Shown: in pieces, positions 1-6,848 of the stretch
Layout: each line of letters begins with the position of its first letter
How positions within the stretch are numbered: position 1 is the stretch's first letter
Assembly: GCA_003165315.1 (NCBI GenBank)
Contig: PLSX01000258.1
Coordinates: forward strand, 1-34,834
Reading direction: 5' to 3'
DNA from: Acidobacteriota bacterium
Lineage (GTDB): Bacteria; Acidobacteriota; Terriglobia; UBA7540
DNA: 34,834 nucleotides
Position numbers and translations under genes: made by a program
The notes under the pieces: generated by a model
The model's database searches: none
What the model was told of the DNA's origin: nothing
What the model saw: only the letters and a program-made list of their open reading frames with translations

Positions 1-131
1 GCATCCCCACAGCGCCTACGATTCGCTGCTTCCGCTCTCGTGTGCCCAGCCCTCAAAAATCACCCCGCCTGCTGCTCATCAAACCGGCAGAAGTGATGCT
101 CATTTAAACCGGCGCGGACAACTACTCCAAC

Positions 132-2280
132 GTGGGCCGGGGAGCAGTGGTGGCCTCGGTTGACGTGGCCGGCAAGACGCCATTCCGCAGCCAGGTTCTG
201 CGTGAGGGCATGGCGGGAGTTCCTGTAAAAGTGGATCTCGGCAACGCCACTGAGTTCGACTTGAAAATCGAGGATGGCGGCGGGGGCGTTGTGTTTGGCA
301 ATCATTTTGACCAGGCCGATTGGGCTGATGCGCATGTGACCCTGGCGAATGGCAAGACGGTTTGGCTTGGCGACCTTCCCATAGGACCGTTGCGCGATCC
401 CATCACCGCTGAAGCGCCTTTTTCATTTCGTTACGGTGACCAGCCTTCCAGCTATCTGCTCAAAATGTGGGAAGCGAGCCGCAGTTCAACCCGTCTGGGC
501 GACGGAATCATCAGCCACACTCTGACTTACACCGATCCCAAGACCGGGCTTGAAGTGCGCGCGGTGGCAGTGGAGTATCACGACTTCCCCGCGGTCGAGT
601 GGACGCTCTACTTCAAGAACACAGGCAGCGCAGCAACGCCGATTCTTGAAAATATTCAGGCTCTCGATACGCGTTTTGAACGCACCGAGGACGGGGAGTT
701 CATCCTGCATCACAGCAAGGGTTCGCAGGCCTCCTCCACCGACTTTGAACCCTACGCCGACCGCTTGGAGCCCAGTGCGGTGAAGAGAATCAGCGCCGCG
801 GGTGGCCGTCCTACCAACACTGACATGTGTTACTTCAATATTGCCCTGCCGGGTGAAGGCACGATTGTTGCGCTGGGATGGCCTGGCCAGTGGGCCGCAA
901 GTTTTGCGCGTGATGAAGGGACAGGACTTCAGGTGCGAGCGGGGCAGGAGTTGACCCACTTCAAATTGCTTCCCGGCGAAGAAGTGCGCAGCCCTCTGGT
1001 GGCGCTGGTGTTTTGGCAGGGCGATTGGATTGATGGCCAGAACGTTTGGCGGCGGTGGATGATTGCCCACAACCTGCCGCGCCCCGGCGGCCAACTGCCG
1101 GCGCCGTTGATTTCGTCAGGCAGCAATGGTTATGCCCTTGAAATGCAGGGTGCGACTGTAGAGAACCAGAAGGACTTCATGCAGCAGTACTTCAATTTGG
1201 GGTGGAAGTTTGACTACTGGTGGATGGATGCGGGTTGGTATCACTTCAAGGAAGCCTGGTGGAACACCGGGACGTGGGATCCCGATCCCGCGCGCTTCCC
1301 GCAAGGCTTCCGACCCATCACTGACTTTGCCCACGCTCACGGAATCAAGACCATCATGTGGTTTGAACCGGAACGTGTAAATCAGAGTTCGTGGCTGGCC
1401 GAGAATCACCCGGAGTGGCTGCTGGGGGCAAAGGATGGACGCAACCGGCTGTTTGACCTTGGCAACCCAGAGGCTCTCAAGTGGCTGACCGATCACATTG
1501 ACCAATTCCTCACTCTGCAGGGAATCGATCTCTACCGGCAGGATTTCAACATGGACCCGTTGGATTACTGGCGGGCGAACGACGCCCCAGACCGACAAGG
1601 CATTACGGAGATTCGGCACGTTACCGGTTACCTGGCCTACTGGGATGAATTAAGGCGACGGCATCCAGGAATGCTAATTGATACGTGCGCCAGTGGCGGC
1701 CGCCGCGATGATTTGGAAACCCTGCGCCGTGCCTTTGTGGCGAAGCGATTACGGATATGACGATCCTCCGGCGATGCAGGATCTCACCTATGGACTGGCC
1801 ATGTGGGTTCCGTTCTTCGGAACGGGACTGCGATCGTCAAATCCCTACTCCTTCCGAAGTTCCATGACCATTGCGCCGACAATGCAAACCGATCCGCGTA
1901 GCAGGACCATCGACTATCCCGCGCTCAATCGCCTTGGTCTCCAGTGGCGCCAGATCGCTCCATACTATTACGGAGACTACTATCCGCTGACACCTTACAG
2001 TACGGAGCAGGCCGACTGGATGGCCTGGCAGTTTAACCGCCTGGAACCAGGGGACGGCATGGTGCAGGCATTTCGTCGTTCGCAGAGCCCCATGGAATCG
2101 GCAAGGTTCAAGCTTCGCGGACTCGACCTGACAGCGCAGTATTCGGTGCGCAATATCGACATGGCAGGTGAATCACAGTTCAGTGGCCTCGAATTGGAGG
2201 AAAAGGGCTTGCCGGTGGCCATCAAGGATCAGCCAGGCGCGGTGATTATTCTCTATAAACAGGTCAAGGGGGCGCACTAG
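132..2280 (+). pseudogene. GH36 alpha-galactosidase with NPCBM domain, frameshifted
   Basis: Would hydrolyse alpha-galactosides outside the cytoplasm. The first frame runs from 132 to a stop at 1760 and starts inside an NPCBM-type carbohydrate-binding domain (about residues 1-75, ending in the QADWADA motif). It continues into the GH36 barrel with the nucleophile motif RQDFN (Asp471) and the acid/base motif CASGGRRDD (Asp526). From about 1726 the protein continues in the next frame (AVPLWRSDYGYDD...) to the stop at 2280, covering the rest of the barrel and the C-terminal beta domain. The family normally reads ETLRRAVPLW here. Restoring one copy of GCCGT at 1727-1733 would give exactly that, so a 5-bp slippage deletion is the simplest explanation. 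The 5' end is also doubtful: an in-frame stop sits at 105-107, NPCBM-like residues begin right after it at 108, and no signal peptide is visible, so more of the N-terminus may be lost or lie in another frame. A sequencing error is possible but would not be a homopolymer error. Confidence 0.8.
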
Positions 2281-2488
2281 GCCGTTGAGCTCGTACCGCT
2301 TGTGGCTTGCGCCGATGCATCGGGGTCTCATTCATGCGGGCGTGCCCTGGGTGTGATTGGTATTTCCGATTGAATAGCCATGGAGGAGCGCTGAAGGGCG
2401 CGCGGCTTCTCGGTACACACTCACTTTCAATCCTCCCGCGCGCTCCGAAGGAGATTGCCCAACTGAACGCTGCTGTCCGTCGCCGCCT

Positions 2489-3028
2489 TCACTTCTCGAG
2501 CGACTTCAGGGTTGCACGCAGGTCTTTCATGAGCAGCATAAGTTGGTTGGGGTTAAGCGGCGAAGGCTCAAAACCGAATCGCTTATAGAAAGCCGCCGCT
2601 TGCTCGTCCAGGGCGTGAACCAGCACGGCGCGCGCGCCCACGGCGTCGGCGGCTTCCAAGCATCGCACCAGCGCATCCATCAAAAGGACTTTCCCCAGCC
2701 CCTCGCCCTGGGCGCTCCGATCCGCGGCCAGGCGGGCCAGAAGAATGACCCCGATCGGGTGGCTCGCCAACCCCCTGGCCACTCGTTCGGGGGATTCCTC
2801 TTTACGAACCGCTCCGGCAGTGAGGGAATAATAGGCAATCACCCTGCCCATGCGGGATATGACATAGGTGCGGGCCGAATCGTTCTGCTGATTGATCAGC
2901 GCGAAGCGCTTCAGCCAGTCATTGAGAGACGCCTTGCCACAGTCGAAGGTGTATAAATCGTGATGCGGGGCCAGTTTTTCAGTGAGTGGCGGCAGGACAG
3001 TGCCGGGTGATGATCGGCGATCCTTCAC
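2489..3028 (-). CDS. GNAT-family acetyltransferase toxin (TacT-like)
   Basis: Type II toxin of the GNAT class. Characterised relatives (TacT, AtaT, ItaT) acetylate the amino group of charged tRNAs and stop translation. The 179-residue protein shows the acetyl-CoA binding region as LLARLAADRSAQGEGLGKVL and the C-terminal AFYKRFGFEPSP motif, whose tyrosine is the usual catalytic or structural residue. It ends in the LMLLMKDL segment typical of TacT-like toxins. The start is GTG at 3028, overlapping the TGA of the upstream antitoxin in the four bases GTGA, so the two genes are translationally coupled. Length and motifs look intact. The alternative, an ordinary GNAT enzyme, is unlikely given the DUF1778 partner. 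Confidence 0.9.
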   Translation of the reverse strand: MKDRRSSPGTVLPPLTEKLAPHHDLYTFDCGKASLNDWLKRFALINQQNDSARTYVISRMGRVIAYYSLTAGAVRKEESPERVARGLASHPIGVILLARLAADRSAQGEGLGKVLLMDALVRCLEAADAVGARAVLVHALDEQAAAFYKRFGFEPSPLNPNQLMLLMKDLRATLKSLEK

Positions 3029-3327
3029 GGCTCACCTGGGCGTCTGTCGCCGCGGGGGTTCGAGAACAAAGCAGTGAGATTCGGGTTCGCGCGCGCCGGC
3101 CGGTCCAGCGCCGCCACAAGTTCCTGCCATTGACGGGGCGTAACTACAAATTCCCGCTGGTCGGCCAGCGCCTGCTCCGCCTGGAGGCAGGCGCTCTCGA
3201 GGATAAAGTCCGTGACACTCACCCCCCGCGTCGCCGCCCCCGTGCGAATCAGCCGCGCCTGCCGCTCTGTCGCGCGCAGGTTGAGCCTGTGCCCCCGCGT
3301 CGCCTTGTTCGCCGTTGCCGTCTTCAT
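3025..3327 (-). CDS. DUF1778 antitoxin (TacA-like, ribbon-helix-helix)
   Basis: Antitoxin partner of the GNAT toxin. It should bind DNA with an N-terminal ribbon-helix-helix and neutralise the toxin with its C-terminal tail. The 100-residue protein begins MKTATANKATRGHRLNLRAT, followed by ERQARLIRTGAATRGVSVTDFILESA, the DUF1778 core, then a tail with LDRPARANPNLTALF, the type of segment that wraps around the toxin. I chose the ATG at 3327 rather than the longer open frame to 3384 because AAGGAGAG lies about 8 bases upstream of it, while the longer start would sit inside the promoter. The gene overlaps the toxin by four bases. Confidence 0.88.
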   Translation of the reverse strand: MKTATANKATRGHRLNLRATERQARLIRTGAATRGVSVTDFILESACLQAEQALADQREFVVTPRQWQELVAALDRPARANPNLTALFSNPRGDRRPGEP

Positions 3328-3346
3328 GTGCACTCTCTCCTTGGAT

Positions 3347-3384
3347 TGTACGTACAGTGTATGACAAGCAACCAAGGGTGTCAA
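3347..3384 (-). promoter_or_regulatory. Promoter and palindromic operator of the DUF1778-GNAT operon
   Basis: On the minus strand TTGACA (3384-3379) is followed after 17 bases by TACACT (3361-3356), a near-consensus sigma-70 type promoter pointing at the antitoxin gene. The perfect 10-bp palindrome TGTACGTACA (3347-3356) touches the -10 box and covers the expected transcription start. A ribbon-helix-helix antitoxin bound there would block transcription, the usual autoregulation of such operons. The promoter is read from sequence; the operator role is inferred. Confidence 0.65.
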
Positions 3385-3393
3385 GCGATCGAC

Positions 3394-3825
3394 TCAGCTA
3401 CAGCGCCCCCCCGCTGTCCACGGGTTGATGATGGGAACACCGGCAGCATGAAACGGCTCTTCGTCGTGGGTCGCGACGCTGAATTGGCGAGCAGCGGCAA
3501 TCGCGGCGATTTGGGCATCGGCCACGCTGAGGGGATGGCCTTGGCGGCGGGCACGGACGATGATTTTCGTAAAGGCCTGGGCGGCGGCGAGATCGAAAGG
3601 AACGACGCGCTCGCCGAACAAGGCCATGATCTTTTCCTGGAGGGAAAAGCGAGAGCTCTGCGGCGTTTGCCGGCGGGAAGATTCTCTACGCCGAACTGAA
3701 GCTCCGCCAAGCTTACACTGAGAAGATGTAGGATTCAGTCACCTGGCATCGAGCCAGGCCAGCACGTTGCGATCGGGCCGGGGCAGCAAGGGCTCGGAAA
3801 CAACATTGGTGTCAAGCAGGATCAT
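3394..3825 (-). pseudogene. VapC/FitB-like PIN-domain toxin, frameshifted
   Basis: PIN-domain RNase toxin, broken. The ATG at 3825 overlaps the antitoxin stop (ATGA) and gives MILLDTNVVSEPLLPRPD (catalytic Asp5, conserved Glu11) up to WLDA, then a stop at 3741-3739. The protein can be followed in the next frames as QVTES, then LHLLSVSLAELQFGVENLP through RRRALAF, then SLQEKIMALFGERVVPFD. It finishes in the original frame with ISVADAQ-like (LSVADAQIAAIAAARQF) and ATHDEEPF motifs and ends at 3394. Three single-base losses would restore one frame: one C after GATGCC, one C after GAATCC, and one T in the run after CTCGC. All are in short homopolymer runs, so either real decay or a base-calling artefact is possible. 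If the losses are real, the toxin is inactive. Confidence 0.8.
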
Positions 3826-4061
3826 CCGAGGTCCGCCGGCGCGGCGGGGGTATTGTCGCGCTGGATCTTGAGTTCGATGCCGCCCAGAGGCTTGGCGAGA
3901 GCGGCCAGGGCGTAACCAATCCTGAGGCGTCTGGCGGGCTTGACCGCCCCGTCAAGAATGGCGCGAATTTCCGCCTCCGTGCTCCGTCCGTGCCGCTTCG
4001 CTCGCGCCCGCAACGCCCGATGGGTTTCCACCCCGATGTTCCGCACCACAATAGCTGGCAT
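3822..4061 (-). CDS. VapB/FitA-like ribbon-helix-helix antitoxin
   Basis: Small DNA-binding antitoxin of 79 residues, partner of the adjacent PIN toxin. The N-terminus MPAIVVRNIGVETHRALRAR matches the beta strand and first helix of the FitA/Arc-type fold. AKRHGRSTEAEIRAILDGAV is the second helix region typical of plasmid-stability/FitA proteins. A G-rich Shine-Dalgarno stretch (GAGGGGGG) stands immediately before the ATG. The stop overlaps the toxin start by four bases. The gene itself is intact although its toxin frame is broken. Confidence 0.82.
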   Translation of the reverse strand: MPAIVVRNIGVETHRALRARAKRHGRSTEAEIRAILDGAVKPARRLRIGYALAALAKPLGGIELKIQRDNTPAAPADLG

Positions 4062-4083
4062 TCCCCCCCCTCTGTCCGACTCA

Positions 4084-4110
4084 ATGATATCACTGTATCC
4101 TGGATGATAT
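4084..4110. promoter_or_regulatory. Possible operator of the VapBC-like operon
   Basis: Upstream of the antitoxin gene the heptamer ATGATAT occurs at 4084-4090 and again at 4104-4110, 20 bases apart (two helical turns). The first copy lies in the palindrome TGATATCA (4085-4092), and ATCCTGGAT between them is a second small dyad. Spaced half-sites of this kind suit a dimer-of-dimers ribbon-helix-helix repressor. The function is inferred from position only. Confidence 0.4.
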
Positions 4111-4152
4111 TAAGCGGGTAGCCGGGACGTCAGGTGGCGGCGTAGCTATCCG

Positions 4153-4614
4153 CTAGCCATGCTGCTGCTCGTAGAGAATGCTGCCGGCGTAAACGGTGAA
4201 GGGAACGATTACCGCCGCGGCCAGGTAGTACCACAGGCCATCCGGGGTGGGGGTGGGCAGGCTGCCGCTACTGGCAAAAGAAAGCCACATCAGTGCGGCA
4301 TAGGTCATGGCCAGCGACACCCAGAAGCCCCGGCTGCCGGCCTGCCTTCGGATCTGGTGGTTGCGCTCGTCGTGCTCCTCATTGATCAGTCGCGCGACGG
4401 CCTGTCTGTTGCTTCGCGTGGCGCGGTATCTCAGCACCTGACCCAAGCCCAGGCTGGCGAAGAATATCCCCAGCCCGCTTACAATCCGGGCATTGAACGG
4501 CACGACGAAAAGGAACTGCAAGACCAGCCCTGCGGCGAATAATAAGGCTCCGAGGGCCAGTAGGCCCCAACCCGCCTGTACGCGCCTGTTCAGATACTCT
4601 TGTTGGTTAGTCAT
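4153..4614 (-). CDS. Small integral membrane protein co-expressed with XRE regulator
   Basis: A 153-residue membrane protein of unknown role. Four hydrophobic stretches are visible: GWGLLALGALLFAAGLVLQF, a segment around SGLGIFFASLGLGQVL, one around FWVSLAMTYAALMWLSF, and one around YYLAAAVIVPFTVYAGSI. A basic cytoplasmic loop with INEEHDERNHQIRRQAG lies between the second and third. This arrangement resembles DUF2178-like proteins, which often accompany small XRE repressors. The start is the ATG at 4614, because GGAGGA precedes it by about 7 bases. It overlaps the 3' end of the regulator gene by 8 bases, so the two are translationally coupled. Confidence 0.75.
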   Translation of the reverse strand: MTNQQEYLNRRVQAGWGLLALGALLFAAGLVLQFLFVVPFNARIVSGLGIFFASLGLGQVLRYRATRSNRQAVARLINEEHDERNHQIRRQAGSRGFWVSLAMTYAALMWLSFASSGSLPTPTPDGLWYYLAAAVIVPFTVYAGSILYEQQHG

Positions 4615-4816
4615 GGTTGTCCTCCTCCGAATAAATGAAAAGTTCTTCCACGGAGACCTCAAACACTCTCGCCAGTCGGAACGCCAAGTTAATGGAGGGG
4701 TTGTAACGCCCGTGCTCCAGCGAGATGATGGTCTGCCGTGAAACGTTGACCAAGTCTGCCAAGTCCTGCTGGGTCAGCCTCCTTTGGGCTCGCATCTTTT
4801 CCAAGTGATTTTGCAT
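4607..4816 (-). CDS. XRE-family HTH transcriptional regulator
   Basis: A 69-residue single-domain helix-turn-helix protein. MRAQRRLTQQDLADLVNVSR followed by QTIISLEHGRYNPSINLAFRLARVF is the full XRE domain, with the recognition helix at SRQTIISLEHG. The EVSVEELFIY tail is typical of small regulators that control a neighbouring membrane protein. The gene is first in a two-gene unit with the overlapping membrane-protein gene. The large inverted repeat directly upstream suggests it represses its own promoter. Confidence 0.88.
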   Translation of the reverse strand: MQNHLEKMRAQRRLTQQDLADLVNVSRQTIISLEHGRYNPSINLAFRLARVFEVSVEELFIYSEEDNHD

Positions 4817-4827
4817 CGCCTCTCCAT

Positions 4828-4884
4828 GTAAAGCTAACTTGACATATGATACAGCAGATTCCCATCATGTCAAGTACGCTTTAC
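4828..4884 (-). promoter_or_regulatory. 18-bp-arm inverted repeat over the XRE promoter
   Basis: The left arm GTAAAGCTAACTTGACAT (4828-4845) and right arm ATGTCAAGTACGCTTTAC (4867-4884) are reverse complements at 16 of 18 positions around a 21-base centre. On the minus strand the right arm supplies a consensus TTGACA (-35). TATCAT (4851-4846), beside the left arm, can serve as -10 with a 16-base spacer. The arms therefore flank the core promoter of the XRE operon and are a strong candidate for the autorepressor operator. Confidence 0.6.
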
Positions 4885-4984
4885 AATCCATAACCTGTTC
4901 GAAGCGTTGGCGCCCAACCAAGTGGTCAGCCTGAGGCGGGGCGTTGCGAGAAAGAATCGGTGGGGTGAGAGAAATGGTGTCAAG

Positions 4985-5015
4985 GGAGGAAACGGTTTCA
5001 AGACCGTTATTCTCC
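4985..5015 (-). terminator. Hairpin downstream of the small membrane protein gene
   Basis: AACGGT (4991-4996) and ACCGTT (5003-5008) form a stem that extends outward with GGAG and CTCC with one bulge. It lies 9 bases beyond the stop of the gene ending at 5024. There is no clear U-tract, so termination is only a suggestion. Confidence 0.35.
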
Positions 5016-5023
5016 TTCAACGG

Positions 5024-5374
5024 CTACGGCCACCACACATAGGGGCTTTCACTCTTGTGCCGAGGTTGAGCCTTCACTTCCCGGCGAACGAGGGCTGCCG
5101 CAGCGATTCCGCTGATGAAACATATGCACACCACAACCCCGTACAGCACCTCAGAACGAGATGCTACAGACCGCAAAGCTGCAAATAGAGCGGAGTAGGT
5201 GCCGCCGAATACAGCAAAGACACCGATGGCCGTGATTTCAGCGCGAAAAAGCCGTGCTGAAAAAGAGTTTTCGCTTGTGAACCAACCCTGCGGAAAGACC
5301 TTCTCTGGATGCAATTGGAACCAGCGTCCCAGTAGAGCGAATCCGACAAACAATAGTGTCTGAAGAATTACCAT
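5024..5374 (-). CDS. Hypothetical small membrane protein
   Basis: A 116-residue protein with three apparent membrane segments: an N-terminal one (VILQTLLFVGFALLGRWF), a middle one around ITAIGVFAVFGGTYSALFAAL, and a third around LYGVVVCICFISGIAAAALV. It ends in a short basic tail. The spacing of charged residues (LFRAE, LRSVASRSE, RREVK) fits loops. I do not recognise the family. No clear Shine-Dalgarno sequence precedes the ATG at 5374, so the start is tentative. It stands alone, with a hairpin after its stop. Confidence 0.55.
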   Translation of the reverse strand: MVILQTLLFVGFALLGRWFQLHPEKVFPQGWFTSENSFSARLFRAEITAIGVFAVFGGTYSALFAALRSVASRSEVLYGVVVCICFISGIAAAALVRREVKAQPRHKSESPYVWWP

Positions 5375-5740
5375 CTGAGGCAGATTGTAACATCCTGTGT
5401 CGGAGTTCAGGCACGCGCGCTCACTATCTGCCTCATAGGTCTCGGGGCGATGACGAGTTCCGAAGAATGCGTGCTTTGCAACCCGACAGTAGTGCGGTGT
5501 TTCAAGCAGATCGATCGAATAGGATTGCCTTGGATTATCTCAGTCGAGAAGTACCCACGGCCAGAAAATCGCTGACCGTGGCTACATTCTTGATGAGTCT
5601 AAGTTCAAATGAGTTGCAGTTAAATAAGTTGCGGTGTTCTTAGCTATTGACAGTCAATTGAGTTGCGGTGGCTTCTGTATTTTATCCGAAGTATAATGCC
5701 CCCGATTCGCTCCCATTTCCGGCGGCTTCCGGAGGTTGAT
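5375..5740. other. Intergenic region with AGTTGCRGT direct repeats and a -10 box
   Basis: No convincing gene lies here. Three direct copies of AGTTGC(A/G)GT begin at 5612, 5627 and 5661, each preceded by an A/T-rich tetramer. A consensus TATAAT (5692-5697) lies 44 bases before the start of the downstream TPR gene, without a good -35 at the normal distance. This fits a promoter that depends on an activator bound at the repeats, which is inference. Confidence 0.4.
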
Positions 5741-6790
5741 ATGATAATTCAATCCATCGGCAAGGTCCATTTGGTAATCGTACTCGCTGTTGTCTCAGTT
5801 GTGGCAAAGACTCCCAGCTTGGCGACGAAGAAGCCGCTGACACGCGCGCAGATTTTGGCCTTACTGGCGGGCGATGTTCCCAGTTCTCGCGTAACCATTC
5901 TGGTACAGGAACTCGGCACCGACTTTGCCTCGAACGATGCTTTCCTGGACCAGGTCCGCAAGAATGGTGGCGAGGACGATCTGGTTGCCGCCTTGCAATC
6001 TGCCCATCCGACAGGGAACGCGACCGTTCCACCACCACCTCCAGGTCCCCCACCTGGTTCAGGATACCCCAACCCCCCGACGGGTACTCCCGATTCCAGC
6101 ACCAAGTTGGAAGAGGCGAAACAGGAGGAGTTGGCGCAGCGTGCGGCAAGCGCCGGGGCTCTCCTTCAGGAGCGTCACTATCCTGAGGCTGAGGCGGAAT
6201 ATCGTGCGGCGATTAAGCTCGATCCCCAAAATGCCTACTTGCATATTGCGCTCTCCCGCGACTTGAACTTTCAGAAGAAAACGGACGAGGCCGTAAAAGA
6301 GGCGCACGTGGCCGTCAGCTTGAATCCCGAAAGTGACATGGCCCACTTCTGCCTGGCCAACTCCCTGCGGATACAGGAGGATTGGGCTGGAGCGGCGGCC
6401 CAGTATCACGCCACCTTGCGGTTGAATCCGAAATTCGACATGGCCCATAACAATCTGGGCCTGACGCTAATCAAACAGAATAATGTGGATGGTGCCATCG
6501 CGGAATTTCGCGAGGCGGCGGGTATCAGTCCCAATAACCCCGTCATTATAACGAACCTTGGCAACGCCTTGGAGACCCAAGGCGATTTGGACGGAGCCAT
6601 TGAGCAGTTTCAAGAGTTGATACGCCGCCGGCCCCGACTGCCCGCTCCCCACTACCGGCTCGCACAGCTTCTGGAGAAAAATGGCGAGCCCCGTAAGGCG
6701 CTGAATCAATATCGCCAGGCCACCGATTTGGCCCCGGAGAACCAGTTGTTTAAGGAGGCCTACGAACGCGCCTCGCACCATCATGACTAG
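5741..6790 (+). CDS. Exported tetratricopeptide-repeat (TPR) protein
   Basis: A 349-residue protein acting outside the cytoplasm or anchored in the membrane by its N-terminus (IGKVHLVIVLAVVSVV after the start). A short helical region follows (LTRAQILALLAGDVPSSRV), then a proline-rich linker (PPPPPGPPPGSGYPNPP). Five or six TPR units occupy the C-terminal two thirds, recognisable by repeats such as YPEAEAEYRAAIKLDPQNA, WAGAAAQYHATLRLNPKFD and VDGAIAEFREAAGISPNNP. TPRs mediate protein-protein contacts; the partner is unknown. I chose the ATG at 5741 over the longer frame from 5663 because GGAGG lies 5 bases upstream and it places the hydrophobic segment at the N-terminus. Confidence 0.8.
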   Translation: MIIQSIGKVHLVIVLAVVSVVAKTPSLATKKPLTRAQILALLAGDVPSSRVTILVQELGTDFASNDAFLDQVRKNGGEDDLVAALQSAHPTGNATVPPPPPGPPPGSGYPNPPTGTPDSSTKLEEAKQEELAQRAASAGALLQERHYPEAEAEYRAAIKLDPQNAYLHIALSRDLNFQKKTDEAVKEAHVAVSLNPESDMAHFCLANSLRIQEDWAGAAAQYHATLRLNPKFDMAHNNLGLTLIKQNNVDGAIAEFREAAGISPNNPVIITNLGNALETQGDLDGAIEQFQELIRRRPRLPAPHYRLAQLLEKNGEPRKALNQYRQATDLAPENQLFKEAYERASHHHD

Positions 6791-6848
6791 ACAATAACTT
6801 TAAAGTGTAAATTAGATATCTGCGTATTGCTGTTTTTTGTACGTCGTT

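Noticed and set aside
2986..3699. Plus-strand frame of 237 residues across the TA cluster
   Set aside because: It crosses the promoter and two genes on the other strand and has no protein-like motifs.
5356..5643. Plus-strand frame of 95 residues before the TPR gene
   Set aside because: No ribosome-binding site, no recognisable domain, and it overlaps the start of the minus-strand membrane protein.
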